From positions 434,001 to 498,000 of the forward strand of contig NZ_CP158016.1 in assembly GCF_046254905.1 (NCBI RefSeq): a stretch of 64,000 nucleotides of DNA, read 5' to 3'. Under the pieces are notes generated by a model. The model did not search any database. It had not been told where the DNA came from and saw nothing but the letters and a program-made list of their open reading frames with translations. The DNA comes from Pseudaeromonas aegiceratis. GTDB lineage: Bacteria; Pseudomonadota; Gammaproteobacteria; Enterobacterales; Aeromonadaceae. Numbering within the stretch: the stretch's first letter is position 1; each line of letters starts with the position of its first letter. This document shows positions 1 to 7,676 of the stretch, in pieces. Made by a program: the position numbers and the translations under genes.

Positions 1-242
1 ATTGGCTGCCAGGGTAAGGCGAAAGGAACACCACAGGATGTGGTAAGGGACACCTCCCAGGAGGGAGAGAACAGGCCGCCAGGATGACGTGCTTGGCCAG
101 GATGGCAACAAGGACACCCCAACGGATTGGGAAGTGGAAAGACTAAAGGAGTAGCTTAGTCAGGGATTGCAGGGAGCAATGCTGTTCAGGGAACCGAACG
201 ACTAAGACCTTAGGGGGCGACGCAAGTCGCCCCCGCTCTTTT
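1..242 (+). ncRNA. csrB: CsrB-family regulatory sRNA, 5' end outside window
   Basis: CsrB-family RNAs sequester the translational regulator CsrA through many GGA sites. About 15 GGA motifs lie in the first 192 bases, several spaced by 11-12 nt (for example at 25, 36, 48, 60 and at 100, 112, 124, 136, 148), mostly as AGGA, AGGAU or GGGA. The segment has no convincing ORF and ends in a strong GC hairpin with a GCAA loop and a T run (213-242). The promoter and true 5' end lie left of the window, so the full length is unknown. I infer strand and family from repeat density plus terminator. Confidence 0.82.
213..242 (+). terminator. Intrinsic terminator of the CsrB-like RNA
   Basis: A perfect 9-bp stem (213-221 with 226-234) closed by a GCAA tetraloop is followed by GCTCTTTT. 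Confidence 0.9.
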
Positions 243-601
243 ATGGGCGCCTGGCCAGCTCGGGCGCCTTTCCTCTCTCGGATGTAAGACATTTCCCTTC
301 TTTCAGGCGGCGCTTGGTGTGGCAAGATGGCGGCATTTGCCGACAGCCTTGGATTAGTTTGCTGCCTAATCAATGCGTTGTATCGCCGATGGTGGCATCT
401 TAGCCCAGGGGCCGGAGAACCGGTCCGTCGTGCGGGCATTGTGCCGTTCACCCCAGGCCGTATAGTTGGAAGCCAGGAGAGGATGCGGGCCAGAGGCCCC
501 ATCGACAGGGAGGGTTGGACCGAGGCAGACGGCTTGGATGGCCTGGGACAGGGAGTGTACCGCCTCGGTTGGACAGGGTGACCTAGGTCACCCTGTTTGC
601 A
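243..601. other. Gene-free stretch, GGA-rich in its second half
   Basis: I see no CDS with a ribosome binding site. From about 420 the plus strand carries some nine GGA triplets and runs into a perfect 24-bp palindrome at 573-596. This could be a second Csr-type RNA or simple composition bias; I cannot decide from sequence alone. Confidence 0.4.
573..596. repeat. Perfect 24-bp palindrome
   Basis: The sequence equals its own reverse complement (centre CCTAGG). On the plus strand it is followed by TTTGCATT, a weak T run; on the minus strand, where the 50-residue ORF ends just before it, no T run follows. It may act as a terminator hairpin or as a protein-binding dyad. Confidence 0.6.
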
Positions 602-754
602 TTAGTCCGGCAGATCTTGCTGCTGCAACTGGGTCAGGTTCAGGCGTTCGTCCTGGGTCAACCCCATCTCTTCACAGGCTTCGTCGAAGCTCATTCCCAG
701 ATGACACATCATGATCTCGATGGCCGGCAGATAACTGTAGATGCCGTGTTCCAT
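602..754 (-). CDS. Small hypothetical protein, 50 residues
   Basis: The gene is short but well formed: ATG at 754 is preceded by GGAGGAAGC, a near-perfect Shine-Dalgarno, and the frame is open to TAA at 602. The product begins MEHGIYSYLPAIEIM, contains two Cys (around residues 17 and 27), a run of acidic residues (DEACEE) and a Gln-rich C-terminus. It has no signal peptide or membrane segment. I do not recognise the family. The strong ribosome binding site and the compact acidic sequence argue for a real cytosolic protein. Confidence 0.6.
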   Translation of the reverse strand: MEHGIYSYLPAIEIMMCHLGMSFDEACEEMGLTQDERLNLTQLQQQDLPD

Positions 755-904
755 GCTTCCTCCTTGGACTGCGTTGCTGGCGTAATAGGAATTGAGTCAG
801 GCAAACCGACCACAAAGTTTCATTTTTTGGACCCGTTTGCCGCAAGGCTGTGAACTGGATCGCTAAACGGGGGCCTGTGGTTATGCTTTTCCCGGTGTTA
901 GGGG

Positions 905-932
905 GTGACAGTGGCAAAAAGGTGCGTAAAAT
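905..932 (+). promoter_or_regulatory. Putative sigma-70 promoter for the yecH-like gene
   Basis: GTGACA (905-910) and TAAAAT (927-932) are separated by 16 bp, about 60 bp before the ATG at 990. Assigned from consensus only. Confidence 0.45.
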
Positions 933-989
933 ATGCATCTATTGTCTTTTATTTCATCTGTCGATGTCATTTCAGTAAGGGGAGTCACC

Positions 990-1232
990 ATGAGCGAATC
1001 CATTCACGGTCACGAGGTCATGCACATGATGCTGGAGCTGGGTGGCAGCTTCAGCAAACAGAGCCTGCAGGCCGCCATCGAGGCGAAGTTCGGTGCCGAG
1101 GCCCGCTTTCATACCTGCAGCGCCGAGGGGATGGATGCGGCGGCGCTGATCGACTTCCTGCAGGCCAAGGGCAAGTTCGTGCCCCAGGGCGAGGGGTTCA
1201 ACACCGAGGCCGAGCGGATCTGCCAGCACTGA
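990..1232 (+). CDS. yecH: YecH-family (DUF2492) putative metal-binding protein
   Basis: The 80-residue product begins MSESIHGHEVMHMML, the start expected of the YecH/DUF2492 family, which is annotated as probably metal-binding. His, Met and Cys residues in HGHEVMHMM and in FHTCSAEGM are the likely ligands. I chose the ATG at 990 because AAGGGGAG precedes it at the right distance and the family starts here; an in-frame ATG at 933 would add residues with no family match. A sigma-70-like promoter lies at 905-932. The physiological role is unknown. The gene stands alone before yhgN. Confidence 0.75.
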   Translation: MSESIHGHEVMHMMLELGGSFSKQSLQAAIEAKFGAEARFHTCSAEGMDAAALIDFLQAKGKFVPQGEGFNTEAERICQH

Positions 1233-1387
1233 GTCCTACCGATGGCGCCCTCTGAGCGCCATCACCGGCACAAGCCGCAATATCCGCGAGATTGGGCCGT
1301 TGCTGGCGCCATCGCCGATGGCTGCTTGGCGGCGGGCTTTCTGCTATAGTCCGCCGACTTTTATCCGGTCAACCAGCGAGCTCTTCC

Positions 1388-1972
1388 ATGGATATCATCA
1401 CCGCCGCCGTCATGCTCTTCCTGATCATGGATCCGGTCGGCAACTTGCCCGTCTTTCTGTCTATGCTGCGGACCCTGCCCGCCGAGCGACGCCGCAAGGT
1501 GATGATCCGCGAGCTGCTGATCGCCCTGGTGGTGATGCTGCTGTTCCTGTTCCTGGGGCAGGAGCTGCTCAACCTGCTGAATCTCAAGCAGGAGGCGGTG
1601 AGCATCGCCGGCGGCATAGTGCTGTTCCTCATCGCCATCCGCATGATCTTCCCCGGTCAAGGCAGCATCACGGGCCTGCCGGAAGGGGAGGAGCCCTTCA
1701 TCGTGCCCATGGCCATTCCCATGATGGCCGGGCCCTCAATCCTGGCGGCCCTGCTGCTGCTGGCCCACCAGTACCCGGATCAGATGGGGGAATGGACCCT
1801 GGCGTTGCTGCTGGCCTGGGGATCCAGCGCCGTGATCCTGATGTTTCACGCACAGTTGCTCAAGCTGCTGGGGGAGCGGTTGCTGCGGGCCATGGAGCGG
1901 CTGATGGGCATGTTGCTGGTGATGATCTCGGTGCAGATGCTGCTGGACGGTGCCCAGCAGTACCTGCACTAA
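1388..1972 (+). CDS. yhgN: YhgN-type MarC-family inner membrane protein
   Basis: The product (194 residues) is a multi-pass inner-membrane protein of the MarC/YhgN family, close to E. coli YhgN (197 residues) in length and motifs: MDPVGNLPVF in the first helix, GGIVLFLIAIRMIFP in the third, and the family signature GEEPFIVPMAIPMMAGPS in the middle. About six hydrophobic segments are visible. The transported substrate, if any, is not established for this family. I chose the ATG at 1388 to fit the family start; the upstream in-frame ATG at 1292 would add unrelated sequence. The ribosome binding site is weak. Confidence 0.88.
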   Translation: MDIITAAVMLFLIMDPVGNLPVFLSMLRTLPAERRRKVMIRELLIALVVMLLFLFLGQELLNLLNLKQEAVSIAGGIVLFLIAIRMIFPGQGSITGLPEGEEPFIVPMAIPMMAGPSILAALLLLAHQYPDQMGEWTLALLLAWGSSAVILMFHAQLLKLLGERLLRAMERLMGMLLVMISVQMLLDGAQQYLH

Positions 1973-1978
1973 GCGGAC

Positions 1979-2269
1979 TCAAGGGTGAGAGCGGGATTGG
2001 CTGGCGGCCAGCAGGCGATCCCGCAGCTCCAGCATGGCGAAGAAGCCAAACAGCAGTAACGACAGGTAATCCCACCGGCGCAGGGGCATCACGTCCTTGG
2101 CCACCAGCGTCATGATGGCCGCCTGGATGCCATGCACCAGCAGCACCAGCACGGCGAACACCGGCAGCAGCAGGCTGAGCTTGCCGGGCAGGGGATGCAG
2201 GGTGAACCAGACGGCGCCAAACCAGAAGCCCAGGATGATGAGCTTGGCCAGCCACAGCACTAACTTCAT
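1979..2269 (-). CDS. yhhL: DUF1145 (YhhL-like) small membrane protein
   Basis: A 96-residue protein with three or four hydrophobic segments. It starts MKLVLWLAKLIILGFWF and matches the size and position of E. coli YhhL (DUF1145), which also lies directly behind rsmD. Its ATG overlaps the rsmD stop by 4 bases, so the two are probably translationally coupled. The function of the family is not known. It converges with yhgN, the two stop codons being 6 bases apart. Confidence 0.8.
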   Translation of the reverse strand: MKLVLWLAKLIILGFWFGAVWFTLHPLPGKLSLLLPVFAVLVLLVHGIQAAIMTLVAKDVMPLRRWDYLSLLLFGFFAMLELRDRLLAASQSRSHP

Positions 2270-2877
2270 GCTTGTTCCTCTCGCAGATAGAGTTGATAAC
2301 AGACCTGGCCGGCCTGCTTGTCCTTGAGCAGCTGCCAGTTGGCCGGCAGCACGGGGGGCTCGCCTTCCCGTTCCCGCTCCAGATAGATGAGGGCCTGATC
2401 CGCCAGCCAGCCGCCCTGTTCCAGCTGCTGGCAGACCTGGGGCAGCAGATCCTGATGAAACGGCGGATCCAGAAACACTAGGTCGAAGGGCTGGGCCGGG
2501 CCGCTCAGCCACTGGCGGGCATCGGCCTGGATCACCTGGGCCTGGTTGGACCCCAGTTGCTGCAGGTTCTGCTGCAGCTGGCGGGCCGCCCCAGGGTTGC
2601 GCTCAATCATGATCACACAGTCGGCATAGCGGGAGAGTGCTTCAAATCCCAAACTGCCGCTGCCGGCAAACAGGTCCAGGCAACGGCTGCCCCGCACGTC
2701 ACCGGCCAACCAGTTGAACACCGTTTCCTTCACCCTGTCCGTGGTAGGGCGCAACCCTTCCACGTCCCGCACCGGCAGCTTGCGTCCCTTCCATTGACCG
2801 CTGATCAGGCGGATAAATCCGCCGCGTCCGCCACCGGCGGTTGGGGCGGCAGCCCGTTGAGGTTTACGAGGAGGCAT
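2266..2877 (-). CDS. rsmD: 16S rRNA (guanine966-N2)-methyltransferase RsmD
   Basis: RsmD methylates G966 of 16S rRNA using S-adenosylmethionine. The 203-residue protein has the SAM-binding motif LDLFAGSGSLGFEAL near residue 70 and the catalytic N6/N2-type motif DPPF near residue 138. The N-terminal 20 residues are basic and Gly-rich and reach a typical core beginning at FIRLISGQWKGRKL. It is divergent from ftsY across a 105-bp gap and overlaps yhhL, the same arrangement as in E. coli. Confidence 0.95.
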   Translation of the reverse strand: MPPRKPQRAAAPTAGGGRGGFIRLISGQWKGRKLPVRDVEGLRPTTDRVKETVFNWLAGDVRGSRCLDLFAGSGSLGFEALSRYADCVIMIERNPGAARQLQQNLQQLGSNQAQVIQADARQWLSGPAQPFDLVFLDPPFHQDLLPQVCQQLEQGGWLADQALIYLEREREGEPPVLPANWQLLKDKQAGQVCYQLYLREEQA

Positions 2878-2982
2878 CGCGTTTCTTCATCTAAAAAAGT
2901 GATAGTATGAGCGCCCTATTTGTGACCTATAGCCTAGGGGGCGGCTAGTGTAGCAGCCCCGTCAGTCAAGTGAGTACGTTTA

Positions 2983-4146
2983 ATGGCCAAGAAAGGATTT
3001 TTCTCCTGGTTGAGCGGCGGTAAGGCGTCGGAAGAGCAGGCGAACACCCCGACCGAGCCCGAAGTGGTTGTCCCTTCATCGGCACAAGAGTCCCCCGTCA
3101 GCCCCCCCCTCGAGGCCGAGCCAGAGCGCTTGCCGGAGGCGGAGCCCCAGGCCGACCCCGAGCGTGCCGTCGAGGCACCGGCCCTGGATCCCAGCCTGCT
3201 GGTGACCCAGGACAAGCCCAAGCGGGCCGGGCTGTTCAGCCGCCTGGTGCAGGGCCTCAGGCGTACCCGGGAGAACCTGGGGTCGGGCTTTGTGGCGCTG
3301 TTTCGTGGCAAGCAGCTGGACGAGGAGCTGTTTGAAGAGCTGGAGACCCAGTTGCTGAGCGCCGATCTGGGGGTGGCCACCACCAGCCGCATCATGGACC
3401 AGCTGACCTCTCAGGCCAGCCTGCGGCAGCTCAAGGATGCCGAGGCCCTGTTGGCTCTGCTCAAGCAGGAGATGAACGCCATACTGCAGCCGGTGAACCA
3501 GCCTCTGGTGATCGATGTTCAGCACAAGCCCTTCGTCATCCTGATGGTGGGGGTCAACGGCGTGGGCAAGACCACCACCATCGGCAAGCTGGCCAAGCAG
3601 CTGCAGGCCGAGGGCAAGTCGGTGATGCTGGCGGCGGGGGACACCTTCCGGGCGGCGGCGGTGGAGCAGCTGCAGGTCTGGGGCGAGCGCAACCAGATAC
3701 CTGTGATTGCCCAGCATACCGGTGCCGACTCGGCCTCCGTCATCTATGACGCCATCGAGGCGGCCCGGGCCCGCAAGATTGATGTGGTGATCGCTGACAC
3801 CGCCGGGCGCCTGCAGAACAAGGGGCACCTGATGGAAGAGTTGAAGAAGATAGTCCGGGTGATGAAGAAGCTGGACGTGGAGGCGCCCCACGAGGTGATG
3901 CTGACCCTGGATGCCGGCACCGGCCAGAACGCCATCAGCCAGGCCAAGCTGTTTGGCGAGGCGGTGGGCCTGACCGGCATCACCCTCACCAAGCTGGACG
4001 GCACCGCCAAGGGCGGGGTCATCTTCGCGGTGGCGGATCAGTTCGGCATCCCCATCCGCTTCATCGGGGTCGGCGAGGGGATCGAGGATCTGCGTCCCTT
4101 CCAGGCCGACGATTTCATTGCGGCCCTCTTCAGTCAGGAAGCCTAA
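2983..4146 (+). CDS. ftsY: Signal recognition particle receptor FtsY
   Basis: FtsY is the membrane-associated SRP receptor GTPase that docks ribosomes for co-translational insertion. The 387-residue protein has an acidic, Pro/Glu-rich A domain (about residues 15-75), the helical N domain (about 75-170) and a G domain with GVNGVGKTTT near 190, DTFRAAAVEQL near 220, DTAGR near 272 and TKLDGTAKGG near 335. The start has the usual MAKKGFFSWL. It is the first gene of ftsYEX; ftsE starts 3 bases after its stop. Confidence 0.97.
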   Translation: MAKKGFFSWLSGGKASEEQANTPTEPEVVVPSSAQESPVSPPLEAEPERLPEAEPQADPERAVEAPALDPSLLVTQDKPKRAGLFSRLVQGLRRTRENLGSGFVALFRGKQLDEELFEELETQLLSADLGVATTSRIMDQLTSQASLRQLKDAEALLALLKQEMNAILQPVNQPLVIDVQHKPFVILMVGVNGVGKTTTIGKLAKQLQAEGKSVMLAAGDTFRAAAVEQLQVWGERNQIPVIAQHTGADSASVIYDAIEAARARKIDVVIADTAGRLQNKGHLMEELKKIVRVMKKLDVEAPHEVMLTLDAGTGQNAISQAKLFGEAVGLTGITLTKLDGTAKGGVIFAVADQFGIPIRFIGVGEGIEDLRPFQADDFIAALFSQEA

Positions 4147-4149
4147 GCC

Positions 4150-4818
4150 ATGATCCGATTCGAGCAGGTCAGCAAGGTGTACTCCGGTGGCCATCAGGCC
4201 CTGCAGAAGGTGGACTTCCACCTGCGCAAGGGGGAGATGGCCTTTCTCACCGGCCACTCGGGGGCCGGCAAGAGCACCCTGCTCAAGCTGATCAGCGTGA
4301 TGGAGCGCCCCAGCGCCGGGCGCATCTTCTTCCACGGCCAGGATGTCTCCCGCATCGGTCGGCGGGATATTCCCTATATCCGCCGTCAGATCGGCATCAT
4401 CTTTCAGGATCACCGGCTGCTGATGGATCGCTCCGTGTTCGATAACGTGGCCCTGCCGCTGGTGATCGACGGCTATACCCCCCAGGACATCCACAAGCGG
4501 GTCTCCGCCGCCCTGGACAAGGTCGGACTGCACGACAAGGCGGCCTGTCTGCCCTTGATGTTGTCCGGCGGCGAGCAGCAGCGGGTGGGCATCGCCCGGG
4601 CCATCGTCAACAAGCCAGCCCTGCTGCTGGCGGACGAGCCCACCGGCAACCTGGATCCGGATCTGGCCCGCGACATCATGCAGCTGTTCCGGATGTTTAA
4701 CGATGTGGGGGTGTCCGTGCTGATCGCCACCCATGATCTGGGTCTGGTGGCCCGCAGTGGTCAGCGGACCCTCAGACTGCACGAGGGCCGTCTGGTGGCC
4801 GATGGGGAGGGGGCATGA
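4150..4818 (+). CDS. ftsE: Cell division ABC ATPase FtsE
   Basis: FtsE is the ATPase that with FtsX activates septal murein hydrolases through the EnvC/AmiA-B system in related bacteria. The 222-residue protein is the usual length and carries Walker A (GHSGAGKST, near 36), the Q-loop (FQDHRLL), signature LSGGEQQRVGIARAI and Walker B LLLADEPTGNLD. Its stop overlaps the ftsX start by 4 bases (ATGA), which suggests translational coupling and fixed stoichiometry. Confidence 0.97.
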   Translation: MIRFEQVSKVYSGGHQALQKVDFHLRKGEMAFLTGHSGAGKSTLLKLISVMERPSAGRIFFHGQDVSRIGRRDIPYIRRQIGIIFQDHRLLMDRSVFDNVALPLVIDGYTPQDIHKRVSAALDKVGLHDKAACLPLMLSGGEQQRVGIARAIVNKPALLLADEPTGNLDPDLARDIMQLFRMFNDVGVSVLIATHDLGLVARSGQRTLRLHEGRLVADGEGA

Positions 4819-5774
4819 ACCGCAAGCGTCACGGCCAGGGCTGGCTTCACTCGGTGCGCCAAGCCGTCTACCATCACCGCCAGGAGGCCAGGCGCAGCCT
4901 GAGCGAGATCTGGCGGGCCCCCTTCGCCTCCCTGCTCACCCTGGCGGTGATCGGCGTCAGCCTGGCCCTGCCGGCCACCTTCTGGGTCATGTTGCAGAAC
5001 ACCGGCCAGGTGACCAGTCAGTGGCAGGAGGGGGGGCGCATCACCCTGTTTCTGCACAAGTCGGTGAACGAAAATGGCATCGCCCAGCTCACCGAGCAGC
5101 TCAAGGGTGACCCGGCCATCGCCACGGTACGCTACATCTCCCCCGAGGCGGGGATGAAGGAGTTCGCCGCCCTCTCCGGGTTTGCGGATGCCCTGAGCCT
5201 GCTGAGCCAGAACCCGCTGCCGCCTGTGTTGGAGTTAGTGCCGGCCGAAGCCCAGCGCACCGCCGAGGCGGCGGAGCAGCTGTTGCAACGCCTGTCGGCA
5301 CTGCCGGAGGTGGAGCAGGCCAAGCTGGATCTAGAGTGGCTGGAGCGGCTCAACCGCATCAGCGATCTGATCCGTCATGCCCTGCTGTCGTTTGGTGGCC
5401 TGATGCTGGTGGGGGTGCTGCTGACCGTGGCCAACACCATGCGCCTCAACATTCTGGGGCGGCGGGCCGAGATCGAGGTGATGAAACTGGTGGGGGCCAC
5501 CGATGCCTTCATCCAGCGCCCCTTCCTCTACATGGGGCTCTGGTATGGCCTCATCGGCGGCATGCTGGCCTGGTGGTTGACCGAGGTGCTGGTGCTGTGG
5601 AGCGAGGCCCAGGTGCAGGCCCTGGCGGCCCTGTACCACAGCGATTTTCGGCTGGCGGGCCTGGGGCTGGGGGACAGCCTGGGTCTGCTGGTGCTGGCCG
5701 CCGTGCTGGGGGTGGCGGCGGCTCGCTTATCCGTTTGGCGCCATATTCGCCTGATTGAACCGGCCAATCCCTGA
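4815..5774 (+). CDS. ftsX: Cell division protein FtsX
   Basis: FtsX is the membrane partner of FtsE. The 319-residue protein shows a short basic cytoplasmic N-terminus, a first transmembrane segment near residues 35-60, a periplasmic domain of about 120 residues, and three further segments near 185-215, 240-262 and 275-300, the FtsX/MacB-type topology. Overlap with ftsE fixes the start. No intrinsic terminator follows directly; the next signals are the sigma-E-type promoter and hairpin before rpoH. Confidence 0.96.
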   Translation: MNRKRHGQGWLHSVRQAVYHHRQEARRSLSEIWRAPFASLLTLAVIGVSLALPATFWVMLQNTGQVTSQWQEGGRITLFLHKSVNENGIAQLTEQLKGDPAIATVRYISPEAGMKEFAALSGFADALSLLSQNPLPPVLELVPAEAQRTAEAAEQLLQRLSALPEVEQAKLDLEWLERLNRISDLIRHALLSFGGLMLVGVLLTVANTMRLNILGRRAEIEVMKLVGATDAFIQRPFLYMGLWYGLIGGMLAWWLTEVLVLWSEAQVQALAALYHSDFRLAGLGLGDSLGLLVLAAVLGVAAARLSVWRHIRLIEPANP

Positions 5775-5811
5775 CAAGGTGAGCTTTTTTGAAAATAATT
5801 CCTTGGGCAAA

Positions 5812-5840
5812 GGAACTTTTCCCCAGGGCTGACACTCTGA
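5812..5840 (+). promoter_or_regulatory. Sigma-E-type promoter upstream of rpoH
   Basis: GGAACTT (5812-5818) and TCTGA (5836-5840) are separated by 17 bp, matching the RpoE consensus. E. coli rpoH also has a sigma-E promoter (P3). Here the predicted transcript, starting near 5847, would meet an intrinsic terminator at 5932-5961 before reaching rpoH. Confidence 0.7.
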
Positions 5841-5846
5841 CTATGT

Positions 5847-5961
5847 GAGGGTTAATTCTGAGTTTTGGAGAAGCGTTTCTCTTTGACTTGGCCGCATGGA
5901 TCGTCGCAAAGCCAGACATATCATGCATTTCGGGGGGACTTGAGGGTTCCCCCCTTTTTTT
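5847..5961 (+). ncRNA. Candidate sigma-E-dependent sRNA or rpoH leader attenuator
   Basis: The roughly 115-nt interval between the sigma-E-type promoter and a strong GC hairpin with an uninterrupted T run has the size and ending of an Hfq-type sRNA. No ORF with a ribosome binding site is present. It could instead be a regulated leader of rpoH read through under stress. The start is approximate. Confidence 0.45.
5932..5961 (+). terminator. Intrinsic terminator between ftsX and rpoH
   Basis: GGGGGGA (5932-5938) pairs with TCCCCCC (5948-5954), followed by seven T. It lies downstream of the sigma-E-type promoter and 90 bases before the rpoH start. Confidence 0.75.
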
Positions 5962-5968
5962 GTATATA
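5940..5968 (+). promoter_or_regulatory. Possible sigma-70 promoter for rpoH, overlapping the terminator
   Basis: TTGAGG (5940-5945) and TATATA (5963-5968) are 17 bp apart, and the -10 lies just past the T run of the hairpin. It would give a leader of about 75 nt that is GC-rich and could hold a thermosensor. Consensus match only. Confidence 0.4.
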
Positions 5969-6052
5969 TGCTTATCCGCAAAGGCGCGCCCGCGTTGGCG
6001 GGGTGGCGGCGAGTTCCGCCGGAGCGCCTGGTTTGGTGAGGTATGAATTAAA

Positions 6053-6910
6053 ATGGGTACAGCAATAGCAATGCAGAACAACCTGATCCTGGTTCCACAG
6101 GGTAGCCTCGAGGGCTACATCCAAGCCGTGAACACCATTTCGGTGCTGACGGCCGAAGAGGAGCGGGCGCTGGCTGAGCGGTTGCAGCAAGATGGCGATC
6201 TGGATGCAGCCCGCCAGCTGGTTATGTCTCATTTACGGTTTGTCGTGCACATCGCCCGCAGCTATGCCGGCTATGGCCTGCCCCAGGCCGATCTGATCCA
6301 GGAAGGCAACATAGGCCTGATGAAGGCCGTCAAGCGTTTCGACCCCAGCGTGGGGGTGCGCCTAGTCTCCTTTGCCGTGCACTGGATCAAGGCGGAAATC
6401 CACGAATACGTGCTGCGCAACTGGCGCATGGTCAAGGTGGCCACCACCAAGGCCCAGCGCAAGTTGTTCTTCAACCTGCGCAAGGCCAAGAAGCGCCTGG
6501 GCTGGTTCACCCAGCAAGAGGTGGAGGCCGTGGCCGAGGAGCTGGGTGTCTCTCCCCGGGAAGTCACCGAGATGGAGGCCCGCCTGAGCGGCCAGGATCA
6601 GGCCTTCGACGCTCTGGACGACGACGAAGGCGATAGCTTTGCCCCCGTGCATTATCTGGAGGACAAGTCCTCTGACGTGGCGGCCAGCTTCGAACACGAC
6701 AACTGGGAGCATCACGCCATGCACAGGTTGTCCAAGGCCCTGGCGGCGCTGGACGAGCGCAGCCGGCACATCATCCAGGCCCGTTGGCTGGACGATGACA
6801 ACAAGCAGACGCTGCAGGAGTTGGCCGATCACTATGGGGTGTCGGCGGAGCGGGTGCGCCAGCTGGAAAAGAACGCCATGAATAAGTTGAAGGGTGTGCT
6901 GGAGGCCTAG
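6053..6910 (+). CDS. rpoH: Heat-shock sigma factor RpoH (sigma-32)
   Basis: RpoH directs RNA polymerase to heat-shock promoters. The 285-residue protein has region 2 (HLRFVVHIARSYAGYGLPQADLIQEGNIGLMKAV, written here as two halves of one block near residues 60-95), the RpoH box QRKLFFNLRKAKK near 135-147, and a region 4 helix-turn-helix ending VSAERVRQLEKNAMNKLK. I kept the ATG at 6053; one at 6071 is also possible. The GC-rich leader downstream of the hairpin may fold over the start, as expected of a thermally controlled mRNA. A terminator follows. Confidence 0.96.
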   Translation: MGTAIAMQNNLILVPQGSLEGYIQAVNTISVLTAEEERALAERLQQDGDLDAARQLVMSHLRFVVHIARSYAGYGLPQADLIQEGNIGLMKAVKRFDPSVGVRLVSFAVHWIKAEIHEYVLRNWRMVKVATTKAQRKLFFNLRKAKKRLGWFTQQEVEAVAEELGVSPREVTEMEARLSGQDQAFDALDDDEGDSFAPVHYLEDKSSDVAASFEHDNWEHHAMHRLSKALAALDERSRHIIQARWLDDDNKQTLQELADHYGVSAERVRQLEKNAMNKLKGVLEA

Positions 6911-6930
6911 GTCGGTTAGCCACTCAGAAA

Positions 6931-6958
6931 AGAGGTCTCGCTATGAGGCCTTTTTTTT
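6931..6958 (+). terminator. rpoH intrinsic terminator
   Basis: AGGTCTC (6933-6939) pairs with GAGGCCT (6945-6951), with one G-U wobble, followed by eight T. Confidence 0.75.
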
Positions 6959-7010
6959 AGCCCGAAGGCCCGGGGCCGTCGGACCATCAACCCTTGAGGA
7001 GACGAGATCC

Positions 7011-7676
7011 ATGCAGCTCTTGAGTAATCTGTTCGAACAAAACCGTCTGTGGGCGGAGAAGATCAAGGCCGAAGATCCCACCTTCTTTGAGAAGCTCTCG
7101 GCCCAGCAGGCGCCTGAGTATCTGTGGATCGGCTGTTCCGACAGCCGGGTGCCGGCCAACGAGTTGCTGGGCCTGCTGCCCGGTGATGTCTTTGTGCACC
7201 GCAACGTGGCCAACCTGGTGATCCACACCGACTTCAACTGTCTCTCCGTGCTGCAATACGCGGTGGACGTGCTGAAGATCAAACACATCATCGTCTGCGG
7301 CCACTATCGCTGTGGCGGTGTGATGGCCGCCATGCGCAATGCCGAACATGGCCTGATCGACAACTGGCTGCGCAACATTAAGGATGTCTACTTCAAGCAC
7401 CGCGAGCAGATCGAGGCCATCGACAGCGAAGAGGAGCGGCAGGACTTCATGTGTGAGCTCAACGTACTGGAGCAGGTGGCCAACGTCTGCCACACCACCA
7501 TAGTGCAGAATGCCTGGAAGCGCGGCCAGGAGCTGGCGGTGCACGGTTGGATCTATGGTCTTAAGGATGGTCTGCTGCGGGATCTGGACATCACGGTGAG
7601 CGGGCTGGAGCAGATCCCGGATGTCTACCGCTCCTCCAAGGAGATCGTCAGCCAGTACCACAGCACCGGCAAATAA
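7011..7676 (+). CDS. can: Beta-class carbonic anhydrase
   Basis: It interconverts CO2 and bicarbonate in the cytoplasm. The 221-residue product is close to E. coli Can (220). The zinc site is complete: Cys and Asp in CSDSRVPA near residue 42, and His and Cys in CGHYRCGGV near residue 98. The ATG at 7011, after GAGGAGACGAGATCC, matches the family start; the longer frame from 6894 overlaps the end of rpoH and has no family match. It shares a bidirectional terminator with the convergent porin gene. Confidence 0.95.
   Translation: MQLLSNLFEQNRLWAEKIKAEDPTFFEKLSAQQAPEYLWIGCSDSRVPANELLGLLPGDVFVHRNVANLVIHTDFNCLSVLQYAVDVLKIKHIIVCGHYRCGGVMAAMRNAEHGLIDNWLRNIKDVYFKHREQIEAIDSEEERQDFMCELNVLEQVANVCHTTIVQNAWKRGQELAVHGWIYGLKDGLLRDLDITVSGLEQIPDVYRSSKEIVSQYHSTGK

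Noticed and set aside
143..502. A 119-residue frame antisense to csrB
   Set aside because: Runs through the sRNA terminator; open only because of base composition.
327..581. An 84-residue plus-strand frame in the csrB-downstream gap
   Set aside because: No ribosome binding site and no recognisable protein; overlapping frames in the same stretch are equally open.
3076..4782. A 568-residue frame antisense to ftsY and ftsE
   Set aside because: Shadow of two certain genes; composition is Gln/Gly/His-rich.
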